Source of the DNA: Cryptomeria japonica
Taxonomy: Eukaryota > Streptophyta > Pinopsida > Cupressales > Cupressaceae
Assembly (NCBI RefSeq): GCF_030272615.1
Contig: NC_081405.1
Span: 19,860,547-19,924,546 of the forward strand
Reading direction: 5' to 3'
Length of the DNA stretch: 64,000 bases
Positions within the stretch are counted from its first letter, which is position 1; the number at the start of each line of letters is the position of its first letter. Positions 55,043 to 64,000 of this stretch are shown here, in pieces. Position numbers and translations under genes: made by a program. Below the pieces are notes generated by a model. The model had not been told where the DNA came from. It made no database searches and worked only from the letters and a program-made list of their open reading frames with translations.

Positions 55043-56600
55043 TTGTCCCATTTTGTGATACAGATTACCTTTGATGTACTCATATACAGACATGATATTT
55101 ATTTGTATATTTTGACCTTGTTTTGAGATTATATGAGACCTGACAACAATTTTCCCTTGATCCACATTGTGATGTTCTATGATGTTGATTGATATAATGA
55201 GTTCTATCTTATGATGATTTATGATTTTTTTATGATGATGTATTGAGCATATGTATGGATGCAATGGATGTTATTTATAGGATGATGGTTATCTATATGT
55301 TTTGAAGGTGATATATGCTTACCTGATAAAAAAAATGTCGATATGGTGATGATGATGATAAATGCATTTATGTGATGGGTAAACATAGGATATGATGATA
55401 ATAATGATGATAATGATGATGAATGCAACTATATGTATGAATGAATGAAACTAAATGCACTAATGATCAGTTTGATTGTGTCTCGTTGTGATTCCTTTTA
55501 GCCAATTGTTTGCGCCCTTTTTGTCATCACTGAGCTTTTGAAATGTTGGAAGTTAATACAAACATCAATGGTATAATTGAACCATGATGACCTGAGTATA
55601 ACTTACATGATTTTTGATATTGCAAAATGACACAAGTGTCGAGGTATAATTGAACCACGATGACCTGAGTGTTGTTTGCATAAAACAAATAAGGGTTAAC
55701 CATTTTTATGTGCAAAAATGCAAAATGTCTTCAATGATATGTTTCCAATCACGTCTCGAGACAAATTTGCATCACATGAACGATTGCCTCATAGATAGTA
55801 AACCAAATAAAATATCAAAATCCTTCTTTGCTTCTCTAGCTCAATGCATTCTTGAGTTGCTCAGGAGATCTAATAATTCAAAAATCAAGATACAAACAAT
55901 CAAACTTCATGCTAAGAGTAAACAAATCATGATTTAGAAGAGATCATCCATCATTTTCTGTTTTCATGTTAATTCTGATAGTGATTTTAATTTTAAGTCT
56001 AATGGTTAGTTTTGATGTTTGTCATTGTGGTATGCCTTGATCCTTTATTGTTTTAATTATGTCTATGTGATGAAAATTTAAAGCAGAATGCCCCCACTGA
56101 GATCAGGATTTTGCCCCTAGCTATGGACACTTCTTTCAATGTGGATATATACACTGATCACCAAGCCATGGTGAGAGATTTATGCGGCTGTTTGGATAAT
56201 CAAGGATAGTGACTACGCTAAGTGTGTCCAAGATTTTGTTGTGTTTACAAAAGTTTTGTGATGGCCATAGGCTTAGTGCGAATGGATGAAAAAAGATATG
56301 ATATGGGTACATATAGATGGAAGAGCCAATTTATCACAAATAGCGTATGTTACCAGGTTTTCACTACTTATTTTTAATGCACTTTTTTATTTTTTTATTT
56401 TTTTTTTAATTTTTTAATTTTCATTTTAATTTTTTATCTTTTTCTTGATTTTTTGAATTTATTTTTTTGATTTGTTGTCTTTTTCTTGATTTTTTGAATT
56501 TTATTTTTTTTGGATTTTTTCCCTTATCCATGCATTGGATAACTTAGGTGTAGAACTTTTTAAGATGCACACCATTGATAGGTTTATCAAACAAGTCCCC
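55043..56600. other. Convergent spacer of element B
   Basis: No gene. It has GATGAT-rich sequence at 55,200-55,440 and two GGTATAATTGAACCA copies 73 bp apart (55,570 and 55,643). The hairpin TCACCA-AGCCA-TGGTGA is at 56,158-56,174, then GATAGTGACTACGCTAAG. A T-rich tract lies at 56,383-56,520. The blocks correspond to 35,539-36,185 in C. Confidence 0.7.
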
Positions 56601-57570
56601 TTCTTGATGTAGATAACTGATATGCCCCCGATCCGTAAGCGGATATGATGACAAAAGGATCAAGCCAATTTGGTTCAAACTTGCCCTTCTTTTCCCGATC
56701 CTATTGATTGTGGGGATTTTATTTTAGTACCAAATCGCCGATTTGAAATGATCTTGTTTTTACCTTGTGATTGTAGCTCTGACACATGCATTGTTGATAT
56801 GCTTTCAGATGATCAAAAACACGTTGTCAGTACTCATCCAGCAACTCTAACTCTTGTAGTCTATTTACCCGATACTACTCATTTGGAATGAGTCCCTTTA
56901 GTTATAATCTGAGTGATGGAATCTCAACCTTAATAGGTATAATATCCTTTGATCCATACACAAGTGAGTATGGTGTTGCTCCTATAGGTGTGGGAATGCT
57001 AGTTCTATAGGCCGATAATGTTGGGTTGAGTTGAACATGCCAATCACGTCCAGCCTCGTTCACCGTTTTCTTGAGGATTCTCAAGATGGCTTTGTTTGAG
57101 GCCTCTGCTTGGTCATTCCCTTGTGGATAATATGGTGTAGAGAAACAATGTTGGATATGGAATCGTTCACACAACTCTTTCACATCTTGATTCTTGAAAG
57201 CTCTACCATTATCTGTGATAATGGAACTAGGAATGTCATGCCGACAAATGAGATAATTCAGGATAAAAGAGGATATTTGCTTGTCGGTAACAATAGTCAA
57301 TGGGATGACCTCTATCCATTGTGTAAAATACTCAATGAGTGTGATGATAAACTTATGTCCATTTGATGAGGAAGGATGAATCTTTCCCACTAGGTCGAGT
57401 CCCCATTGACAAAATGACCATGATGTGGTGAACAGTTGCAGCTCCTGTGTTGGTGCATGTATAAGATTGCCATGAATTTGGCATTTTGAACATTTTTTGG
57501 CAAACTGATATGATTATTTTTCCATGGTCGGCCAATAATAGCCCATCCTTAGAAGTTTCTTGGCGAGAGT
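56601..57570 (-). pseudogene. Integrase of element B
   Basis: The best integrase core in the A/B/C family. The frame 56,902-57,390 has KIHPSSSNGHKFIITLIEYF, SSIITDNGRAFKNQD (Asp 2), TPYYPQGNDQAEASNKAILR (Glu) and the YGSKDIIPIKVEIPSLRL tail. The first catalytic Asp segment lies just upstream across a short break (FCQWGLDLVGKIHP spans the frame start). The N-terminal zinc module and the C-terminal tail near 56,620-56,900 contain stops. Confidence 0.87.
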
Positions 57571-58196
57571 AGGACCACTTGAATGTGTGCCACAAATACC
57601 TTCGTGAAGTTCATGCAAGGTGGTTTCAGATTCGTTACGATCAAGACACTGAAGAAGAGTACCATCAAGACCTCGGTGGTAAAATGTGTCAGTGGTTAGG
57701 GTATAACGAGCTTCTTGACGAATAAAGTTACGTGTTTGGTTTCAAGATAGATCTAGTGGAATGATATTGTCTTTTAGGTAGGTGTAGATCTTTCCATAAA
57801 GGGGTGAGTCAGAACTGACTATGTGTCATTTGACTTGGGATTCATAATTGTCATAAGCAGGAGAAAATAGTTGTTCCACCAAGAACTCATAATGATTTTG
57901 TTTGTCTGGTATTTGCAGGAGTGAGGCAATGGTTGCCATGGCGTCCACAACTTTGTTGTTTACCATTGGAATCTGCTCAAATTTGATGTCCACAAAGTAC
58001 TTCTTGAAATCATCCACCATGCGCTTGTAAGGCATTAGCTTGTCGTCCTTTATTTGATAGTCATCATTAACCTGATTAATGACCAAGTGTGAGTCTCCAA
58101 AGACTTTCAACTCTGTGATCTTCCACTCAACAACCATCCTGGTGCCCGTGAGTAGAGATTTGTACTCAGTAATGTTATTTGTGCAAGGAAATGGGG
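57571..58196 (-). pseudogene. Archaeal RNase H of B, C-terminal part and connector
   Basis: The frame includes PCTNNITEYKSLLTGTRMVV, VFGDSHLVINQVNDDYQIK, VNNKVVDAMATIASLLQIP and YEFLVEQLFSPAYDNY. Copia E separates it from its N-terminal half at 63,041-63,310. The first half ends YRLM and this half starts with the next residues, so E landed inside the domain. Confidence 0.83.
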
Positions 58197-58666
58197 TGTT
58201 GGTGTAAATAATTATTCATGTTGGATATTATTACACCTTACTTAAGTTTACTTAGGATAATGTATTTCATAGTAGTTTGGGTATGAGACACTTGGGTGTT
58301 TGTGCCACATTGGGATAGTGTGTGTAGGATAATTTCCACCTTTTATGGTGTGATCTTGTTACTACTCTATCATATCCACTTATTGTGGAGTGATAATTCC
58401 ACCTTCGGTGGCTAATCCATCTCATGTGGAATATTTTATTGTTTCTCCTACCTACCACACCTATTTCCTACCTACCCTTGTTTCTTATTGAGCCACATGT
58501 CATGCTTGTGTGCTCACATATCCATATTCATTGTATGTAACATCTATTGAACTATTGATCTTTTGATCATCTATCTATTGATGAGAATATAGTTTATTCT
58601 TGTCCTATATTTTGTCTCTCTATTTTGTGCATTTCATTGAGCTCTTGATCTTGGCGAAATATCACA
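58197..58666 (+). repeat. Element E 5' LTR
   Basis: TGTTGGTGTAAATAATT...GAAATATCACA, 470 bp, directly followed by the PBS. Confidence 0.92.
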
Positions 58667-58684
58667 TGGTATCAAATCCATTAG
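58667..58684 (+). other. Primer binding site of element E
   Basis: TGGTATCAAATCCATTAG matches the initiator-Met type TGGTATCAGAGC with two changes. Confidence 0.85.
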
Positions 58685-60041
58685 AGTGTCATTGATTCAT
58701 CTTTGAGAGGCATTATTGTGACGTCAAGAGGCAAATATGAGGAGCAACATCTTTTGGAGGTGTCCTAGACCATATCCGACCTCGCCATTGCATTCGAGTG
58801 GCCATTCCCATGAATTTTGAGTATAAATTCAGCCTATTTTGGTGAAAGTCAAATTTGGGGTTTGGAGAAAAGTTTTGCCCAATTTGGGCGGTACAGTATG
58901 GATTTCGAAAAAAAATTTCAAAAAAAAATACAATTTTATTTTTCTGCAAAAATTTCATAAGTGGCTGCTCCGTCCACCGCTGGTCTTCATCGTTGCACCC
59001 TTCATCCTGCTAGTGGCACCGTTGACCCGTCGATGTCAACCTGCTCTACCACGCGGCCTCATTGCTGACGCCTCCACCCGCCACATGGACCATGGGGACC
59101 CTGCCATGTGGCTGCCAGGCAGTCAGCCTGGGCATTCTCCGATAGGCGCCAACACAGCAGCCAACTCATTCGCTACGTCACATTTCCAGTCGCCTTCTAT
59201 ACTGCCACATTAGTAGTCCACTTGGCCACCACATAAGCACCGTATGGATCCAAGTCAGTGCCATGCCATCACAGTACAAACATCCACATAGCAGTGCTGA
59301 CATCATCATCCGTATTGCTGATGTCATTAGTAGGCAGGGAGGCGAAGTTTTTGTGACGGTTAGAAGACCATCAAATTTAGGCTCATGACTTGCTGACGTC
59401 ATCATTTAAAAAAAAATTGCAAGCCCCCTCTATTGAGCTTTTTGATTTTGTAGTTCAACTTCAAATGGTCATATCTTTCTCATTTTGCTCCTTTTTTGGT
59501 GCAATGTTTTTTTAAATGGGCTAGAATTTCATGTACTTTCTCGTGGTGGCATTATTTTCTGATTTTGATGGACAAATTTTTCAGAAATATCACTTTTTGG
59601 TGACTGTACATGTCCAATCCCCATTTCTGCAACTTCCAGGACTCTGTTTGGGCTCATGCGAACTCCTTTTTAGGTGCCATTTTTTTAAAGTGCATAATAT
59701 TTTGTCTACTATCATACTATTCTATCAGTTTGCAGCAATTTTGGGTAGAAATTGTACTTTCATTATATGGTTTTTTTTGGCCAATTTGGCACTTGTATTG
59801 CATAGATCTATTTTGTTGGTCTTGTGCATTGTAGTTCTCAGCCTATTGGGGTAGTTGTAAAACAAAATCAAAATTCCACCTTTCCATTGTTTGCAAGTGG
59901 CCTATTGTACACGCACTACATATAAAGTGCCAAAATCATCATTCTTTTTTTTTTTGGGGGGGGGGGGTACTTTGATTGATTGAATTTGGGGGGGTGTCTC
60001 TTGTTCTTTTTTCTCTCTCGTGTTCCTTCCTTTTTGATTCT
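58685..60041 (+). other. 5' leader of element E
   Basis: About 1.35 kb. A markedly GC-richer block at 58,965-59,360 contrasts with the AT-rich rest and could be captured sequence. A 124-codon frame across it has no recognisable domain. A T-run and a 12-G run (59,956-59,967) plus a 7-G run (59,988-59,994) precede GTGTCTCTTGTT and the gag start, as in D. Confidence 0.65.
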
Positions 60042-61068
60042 ATGGGTCCTCCTAAGTTTCCTCTCTTAACTCCTCATAATTATGCTACTTGTAAAATTGA
60101 TGCATGAAGTAAACTTATGGAAAAAGGACTAACTCATTATATTGATGGAACTATTGTTGCTCCGGCTGATCCTAAGGCTGATCTTGTTGGTCACTTGGAT
60201 TGGCTCACTAAAAATATCACAGAAATTGGTACCTTAAGGAAGTATGTATCAAAGGATCTCATTTTTCATATTGAGAAATGTACTCTAATCAAGGATGCTT
60301 GGCAAAAGTTTCAAGACTTGTATGGTCAAGTTGATGAGATTAGGGGATATCAAATTGATAGTGATCTTACCATGTTAGATCCCAAGAACATTGATGCTAT
60401 ACAAGATTATGTCACTAAGGCAAAAGAGTTGAGGGCACAACTCAAGGATTATGGCATTGATAAGAAGGATACTCAATTGATCTTCAATTTGATGGGAAAA
60501 CTTCCACAAGAATATGCAATATTTGTTTCTAGTTTCCAAACTCATAGGATGACAATGGGTTCAAGCTACACAATGCCTACATTTGATTCTTTTGCTGAAA
60601 TGTTGATGATGGAACAAACTAAGTTGATAAGCATGGGCATCTTAAGACTTATAAGTCTCTAGCATTAGTGGTAAATCAAGGGAACAAAGGAAATCAAGGA
60701 AAGGACAACTCAAACAAGAAGAAATGCCAATCAAATCCTAAGGACAAAGCATCACCTTCTCCACAACAAGGAGATTCATCATGAGGGACAATTCGCCAAA
60801 GAGGGAGAGACCTACTTGTCCCTATTGTAAAAAGTTTGGTCATGAGGAGCGTTGTTGCCATTCTAAGAAGATTGATGAGCTCTCACACATCCTCAAAAAG
60901 CATAACATTGATTTGCCTAATGTCTACAAGAAGGATGATTCATCAAATTCCGCTTCCTCACAATCAAAAGGGAAAGGGAAAGAATTCATGGCTTCTAAAA
61001 GTGGGAAGACTCGCTCTTTGGGACAAGAAAAGGAAAAGCTTTGTGTGCTACTACAAGTCATGATTTAG
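60042..61068 (+). pseudogene. gag: gag of element E with zinc knuckle
   Basis: The ATG at 60,042 opens MGPPKFPLLTPHNYATCKID, aligned to the Gag start of D. An in-frame TGA follows near 60,105, then the open frame 60,117-60,662 (WQKFQDLYGQVDEIRGYQID; LDPKNIDAIQDYVTKAKEL). A frameshift near 60,645 and another stop near 60,781 precede the knuckle CPYCKKFGHEERCCHSKK. Residues up to DLPNVYKKDD parallel the HLSNLLEKNNIKVPD part of D. A second frameshift near 61,040 leads into the protease. Confidence 0.85.
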
Positions 61069-61487
61069 GGAGATGGCTTCTAGATTCAGGGGCTTCTCAT
61101 CATATGGTATCTTCACAGTCTATGTTCTCTTCATTTGAGCCTTGCACCATGCCGCAAATTTTGATGGGAAATCATACATACATGGATGTGATTGGGAAAG
61201 GATCCATTTCCATTGGGGATAACTCCTTCAATGATGTGTTGTGTGTACCCCACTTGACAAACAATCTCCTTTCCATCTATCAAATCACACATGGCGCAAC
61301 TAAGAGAATTACAAAGTTCACACCTGAGTCAGTATTCATTAGAGACTTGGAGACTAGAGCTATCATTTCAACTGGGGTGGTTCATCATGCATCTCGGTTA
61401 TACTCCTTTTCAGATTTTGTTGATGATGATGATTTTACATATATGATAATTCTTCACATGATGATCACACTTCTTGTGATGATTTAG
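61041..61487 (+). pseudogene. Protease and post-protease segment of element E
   Basis: The open frame has RWLLDSGASHHMVSSQSMFS (active-site D-S-G intact), IDVIGKGSISIGDNSFNDVL and HLTNNLLSIYQITHG, which align with D (SVDVGEGTFEDVLCVPSLST). The match to D continues to HHASRLYSFSDF, that is, to just before the pre-integrase module, then stops. The sequence then becomes acidic (VDDDDF) and passes by a small frame change near 61,440 into the next ORF. Confidence 0.85.
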
Positions 61488-62197
61488 ATTTTGAGGAGAA
61501 CTTTGGCTACTTGAAATTGGGGATTCTCACATGTGACCCCGTTCTTGAGCCTTGTGTTTCATCTCCTCCTATTGATATCACATCACCTATTGCACCTGAT
61601 GATGCAGACAGTGTGACAGTTTTTCCTTTGTGTGATTCAGTGCAACATGATTTTTCATGTCTTCCAGCTTCAGTTTCATGGGATGAGTACTTGACAGACA
61701 TTGCAAGTTTGTTCGTGGAGTCCTACATTGCATATTTGGAAAACATCATTGATGATATTCATCTTCTCTTTGATGAAGATTATCCTTCTTCGATTTTTGC
61801 GAGGGAACACTCTGACCCTCTTGTTCATTCTCTACATGATCACTCTTTAGAGGTTGACATGATTGTGGATTATTATGTACAACAATTGGAGGAGGTCTCT
61901 TTATGCTTAGAGGAGACATGTGAGTCTTTGGGACTTGTTCTACATTCTTCCCCACTAGATCTTGGAGTGCCTTTTTCAGCAGTGTGGAGCACTTTACCAC
62001 CTTTGGAAGGGGTATCTTTCATCTTCGACATGGGGACACTTGAACAATTTTCAGAGATTCCATTCATCATGAGTTTTTTTCATACATCTTCCCTTCATGA
62101 TTGGGGAGACTTCATGGATACACCTTTGGTTTTGTTTCTTCCTAAGGGGATGAATGTTGTTCGACGTTCATTGAGCAGTTTCTTCATACATCATTGA
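61488..62197 (+). CDS. Unknown acidic ORF in place of pol, element E
   Basis: A 228-codon frame (from 61,511; upstream in-frame residues YDNSSHDDHTSCDDLDFEEN extend it to the protease). It is rich in Asp, Glu, Ser and hydrophobics, with FLP and LHSS motifs and no Lys-rich parts. No RT, integrase or RNase H motif is visible. It ends VVRRSLSSFFIHH-stop. It probably was one polyprotein with Gag-protease before a 2-base change near 61,440. I do not recognise a family and assign no function. Its openness in an otherwise decayed element may be chance or late constraint. Confidence 0.6.
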
Positions 62198-62543
62198 GCT
62201 TCTATCTTTGGTGCAGATTCTACATTGAGAGGGGACTACCTAGCTTCTCTTCTTCTCTCATATTGGGGGGGGGGGGGGGAATTTTTCCTCACATGGGGTT
62301 TTTTTCCTCACACTTCTATGAGAGTTCTCTTGTGTAGCTTTCATCTCTCTTTTGGGGGAGGGTTTTTTCCCATTGGTTTTTTCTCTCTTTCCCCGCTTTG
62401 TGAGATATTTCATTGCATTGGTTCACATGCATTTTCATTTGTACATGGGTACCTAACATGGCCTAGTAGCCAGGATCCATCTTGAAGTGCTTAGTTGCAT
62501 TGTAGACTTAAGTGCATTCCCCTAAGTTGCACTTAAGGGGGGG
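62198..62543 (+). other. 3' untranslated part and polypurine tract of element E
   Basis: It contains a run of about 14 G (62,264-62,278), T-rich blocks and the PPT CTTAAGGGGGGG at 62,532-62,543, directly before the 3' LTR. Confidence 0.75.
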
Positions 62544-63040
62544 TGTTGGTGTAAATAATTATTCATGTTGGATATTATTACACCTTACTTAAGTTTACTT
62601 AGAATAATGCATTTCATAGTAGTTTGGGTATGAGACACTTGGGTGTTTGTGCCACATTAGGATAGTTGTGTAGCAAAATTTCCACCTTTTATGGTGTGAT
62701 CTTGTTACTACTTTATCATATCCACTTATTGTGGAGTGATAATTCCACCTTCAGTGGGTGATCCACCTCATGTGGAATATTTAATTGTTTCTCCTACCTA
62801 CCACACCTATTTCCTACCTACCCTTGTTTCTTGTTGAGCCACATGGCATGTTTGTGTGCTCACATATCCATATAGACTTGCATATATATGCAGGCTCATA
62901 TTCATTATATGTAACATCTATTGAACTATTGATCTTTTGATAATCTATCTATTGATGAGAATACAGTTTATTCTTGTCCTATATTTTGTCTCTCTATGTT
63001 GTACATTTCATTGAGCTCTTGATCTTGGCGAAACCTCACA
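62544..63040 (+). repeat. Element E 3' LTR
   Basis: 497 bp. Compared with the 5' LTR it carries about 28 extra bases near 62,872-62,899 that include the palindrome TGCATATATATGCA. It ends CCTCACA. Confidence 0.92.
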
Positions 63041-63310
63041 AACATTAATCTGTAAGATTTAGGAATAGTGTGTCATTCTGGTGTGATGAATAGAACACCG
63101 ACTCCTAATCCATGTTGTGTACATGATCCGTCAAAGTACAAGACCCATGGTTTTGTCAATATTGTGAGAATATTTGTATCTGGGAATTCAACATGGATTG
63201 GATGACTATCTTGCAAAGGTGCTTCTTCTAGTTGATCAATGATAGCTTGACCTTTGATAGTCTTTCTATCTGTGTAGTGAATATAAAACTCACTTATCTA
63301 ATCATGACCC
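63041..63310 (-). pseudogene. Archaeal RNase H of B, N-terminal half
   Basis: The minus strand reads LIDQLEEAPLQDSHPIHVEF, LTKPWVLYFDGSCTQHGLGV (catalytic Asp and Gly loop), LFITPE, stop, HTIPKSYRLM. It matches C at 38,020-38,248. The second half is at 57,571-58,196 beyond copia E. Confidence 0.83.
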
Positions 63311-64000
63311 ATTTAGCTAACCTTCTTGTGAGAGCTGCTTTGCTGAGTAGATATTTTAATGGATCAATCTTCACTACCAGTTTTATCATGTGAGCTAACA
63401 TATAGTGGCGAAAATTTTGAGAAGCAAATACCACGGCTAAACAAGCTTTTTAAATGAATGTGTAGTTGAACTTGTATCCATTTAATGTCCTGTTGATGTA
63501 GTATATTGCCCTTCCCTTGCCTAGTGAATCCTCTTGTGCTAACAATGCTCTTAGTGATACCTTTGTAGCTGATATGTAAAAAATGAGAGGTTTGCCTACT
63601 ATTGGTGGTACCAAGATAGGTGGATTCATCAAATATTGCTAGAGTTGGTGGGATGATTCTACACATCAATCTTCCTATCTAATAGGAACATTCTTGTGGA
63701 GTAGCTGAGTGAACGGAAGGCACTTGTTAAATAGTTGAGAAATGAATCTTCTTATGAATTATAGTCGTCCTTGTAGAGATCTTAATTGGCTGATATTTCT
63801 AGGTGGCATCTCCATGATTGCTTGTACCTTTGTGGGGTCCACCTCGATTCCTTTTTCTGAGACTATGTATCCCAAGAGTTTGCCAGATGTTACACTGAAG
63901 ACACACTTTTTAGGATTCAGTTGTACATTGAATTTCTCTAGCCTCTGAAAGTTTTTATCCAAAATCTCTAGATGTCCTTCTCTTGTGAATGATTTAGCCA
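63311..64000 (-). pseudogene. RNase H and RT thumb of element B (runs off the window)
   Basis: RNase H at 63,450-63,632 (KPLIFYISATKVSLRALLAQ; AIYYINRTLNGYKFNYTF). The RT end at 63,759-64,000 has LAKSFTREGHLEILDKNFQR, NPKKCVFSVTSGKLLGYIVS and EVDPTKVQAIMEMPP. The catalytic YVDD lies just outside the window. Stops and frame changes occur between the two. Confidence 0.85.

Larger units (their letters stand above)
58197..63040 (+). mobile_element. Element E: Gag-protease copia-type element lacking integrase, RT and RNase H
   Basis: LTRs 58,197-58,666 and 62,544-63,040 (470 and 497 bp) flank a plus-strand unit with an iMet-like PBS and a CTTAAGGGGGGG PPT. Gag and protease resemble element D. The space where integrase, RT and RNase H should lie holds a 228-codon acidic ORF instead. 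No clean TSD: the left flank ends GGAAATGGGG and the right begins AACATTAATC. LTR differences are roughly 4% plus a 28-bp indel. The design is like TR-GAG nonautonomous elements. Confidence 0.9.
25462..64000 (-). mobile_element. Element B: Tat/Ogre-like Ty3/gypsy element, split by C, D and E, 5' end outside window
   Basis: The minus-strand 3' LTR is 25,462-26,874. It is followed on the plus strand by the PMD gene (interrupted by C and D), a spacer, then minus-strand integrase, archaeal RNase H (interrupted by E), RNase H and RT up to the window edge. Gag, protease and the 5' LTR lie outside. Reading resumes in the same frame across the C and D insertion points, which confirms the assembly. 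Confidence 0.9.

Noticed and set aside
58839..59213. 124-codon plus-strand ORF in the leader of E
   Set aside because: It crosses from AT-rich leader into the GC-rich island, shows no domain, and the true gag start with its leader motif lies downstream at 60,042.

Overview
This window is a stack of nested plant LTR retrotransposons. I see no host protein-coding gene, tRNA, rRNA or CRISPR array. It is AT-rich, and its Ty3/gypsy elements are very large (about 18-19 kb each without inserts, LTRs about 1.4-1.5 kb). They carry a second, archaeal-type RNase H and an antisense gene with the plant mobile domain (PMD). This is typical of the Tat/Ogre branch in large seed-plant genomes; a gymnosperm is plausible but not proven from sequence alone.

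Layout. Element A (+ strand, Tat/Ogre-like) runs from before position 1 to about 24,545. It has a partial 5' LTR, leader, a small ORF before gag, gag, protease, G-patch, RT, RNase H, archaeal RNase H and integrase, then a minus-strand PMD gene and the 3' LTR. A Ty1/copia element G (11,776-17,793, minus strand, TSD AAAAT) sits just after its integrase. An old copia fragment F (24,546-25,461) separates A from element B. Element B (minus strand, same family) starts with its 3' LTR at 25,462 and runs past the window end. It has been split three times. Element C (29,999-48,128, minus strand, complete, TSD GTAGG) and copia D (48,276-54,913, minus strand, nearly intact, TSD AGACA, LTRs differing at about 2 of 660 positions) both landed in B's PMD gene. 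Copia E (58,197-63,040, + strand) landed in B's archaeal RNase H. E keeps gag and protease but has an unknown acidic domain where integrase, RT and RNase H should be.

Most notable structure. All three Tat/Ogre-like elements carry, opposite to gag-pol and between integrase and the 3' LTR, what looks like a complete eukaryotic gene. It has a TATA-like box 80-100 bp before an ATG, a first exon of exactly 25 codons, a phase-0 GT...AG intron filled with TAGCGC-type words, and a long second exon encoding a PMD protein with a Gly/Arg/acid-rich tail; two of the copies (B and C) end in DSHT-stop. In all three copies the exon 2 stretches I read stay in one frame, so decay there appears to be mainly by stop codons. 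Antisense or extra ORFs, including PMD-type ones, are known from plant Tat/Ogre elements. The shared exon-intron-promoter layout is the part most worth following up.

Order of events from nesting and LTR differences: F is oldest; A and B inserted into or next to F; C, E and G came later (LTR differences by eye roughly 3-4%); D is recent (about 0.3%). Gag-pol of A, B, C, G and E is broken by stops and frameshifts. D has one in-frame stop in an otherwise full-length gag-pol.
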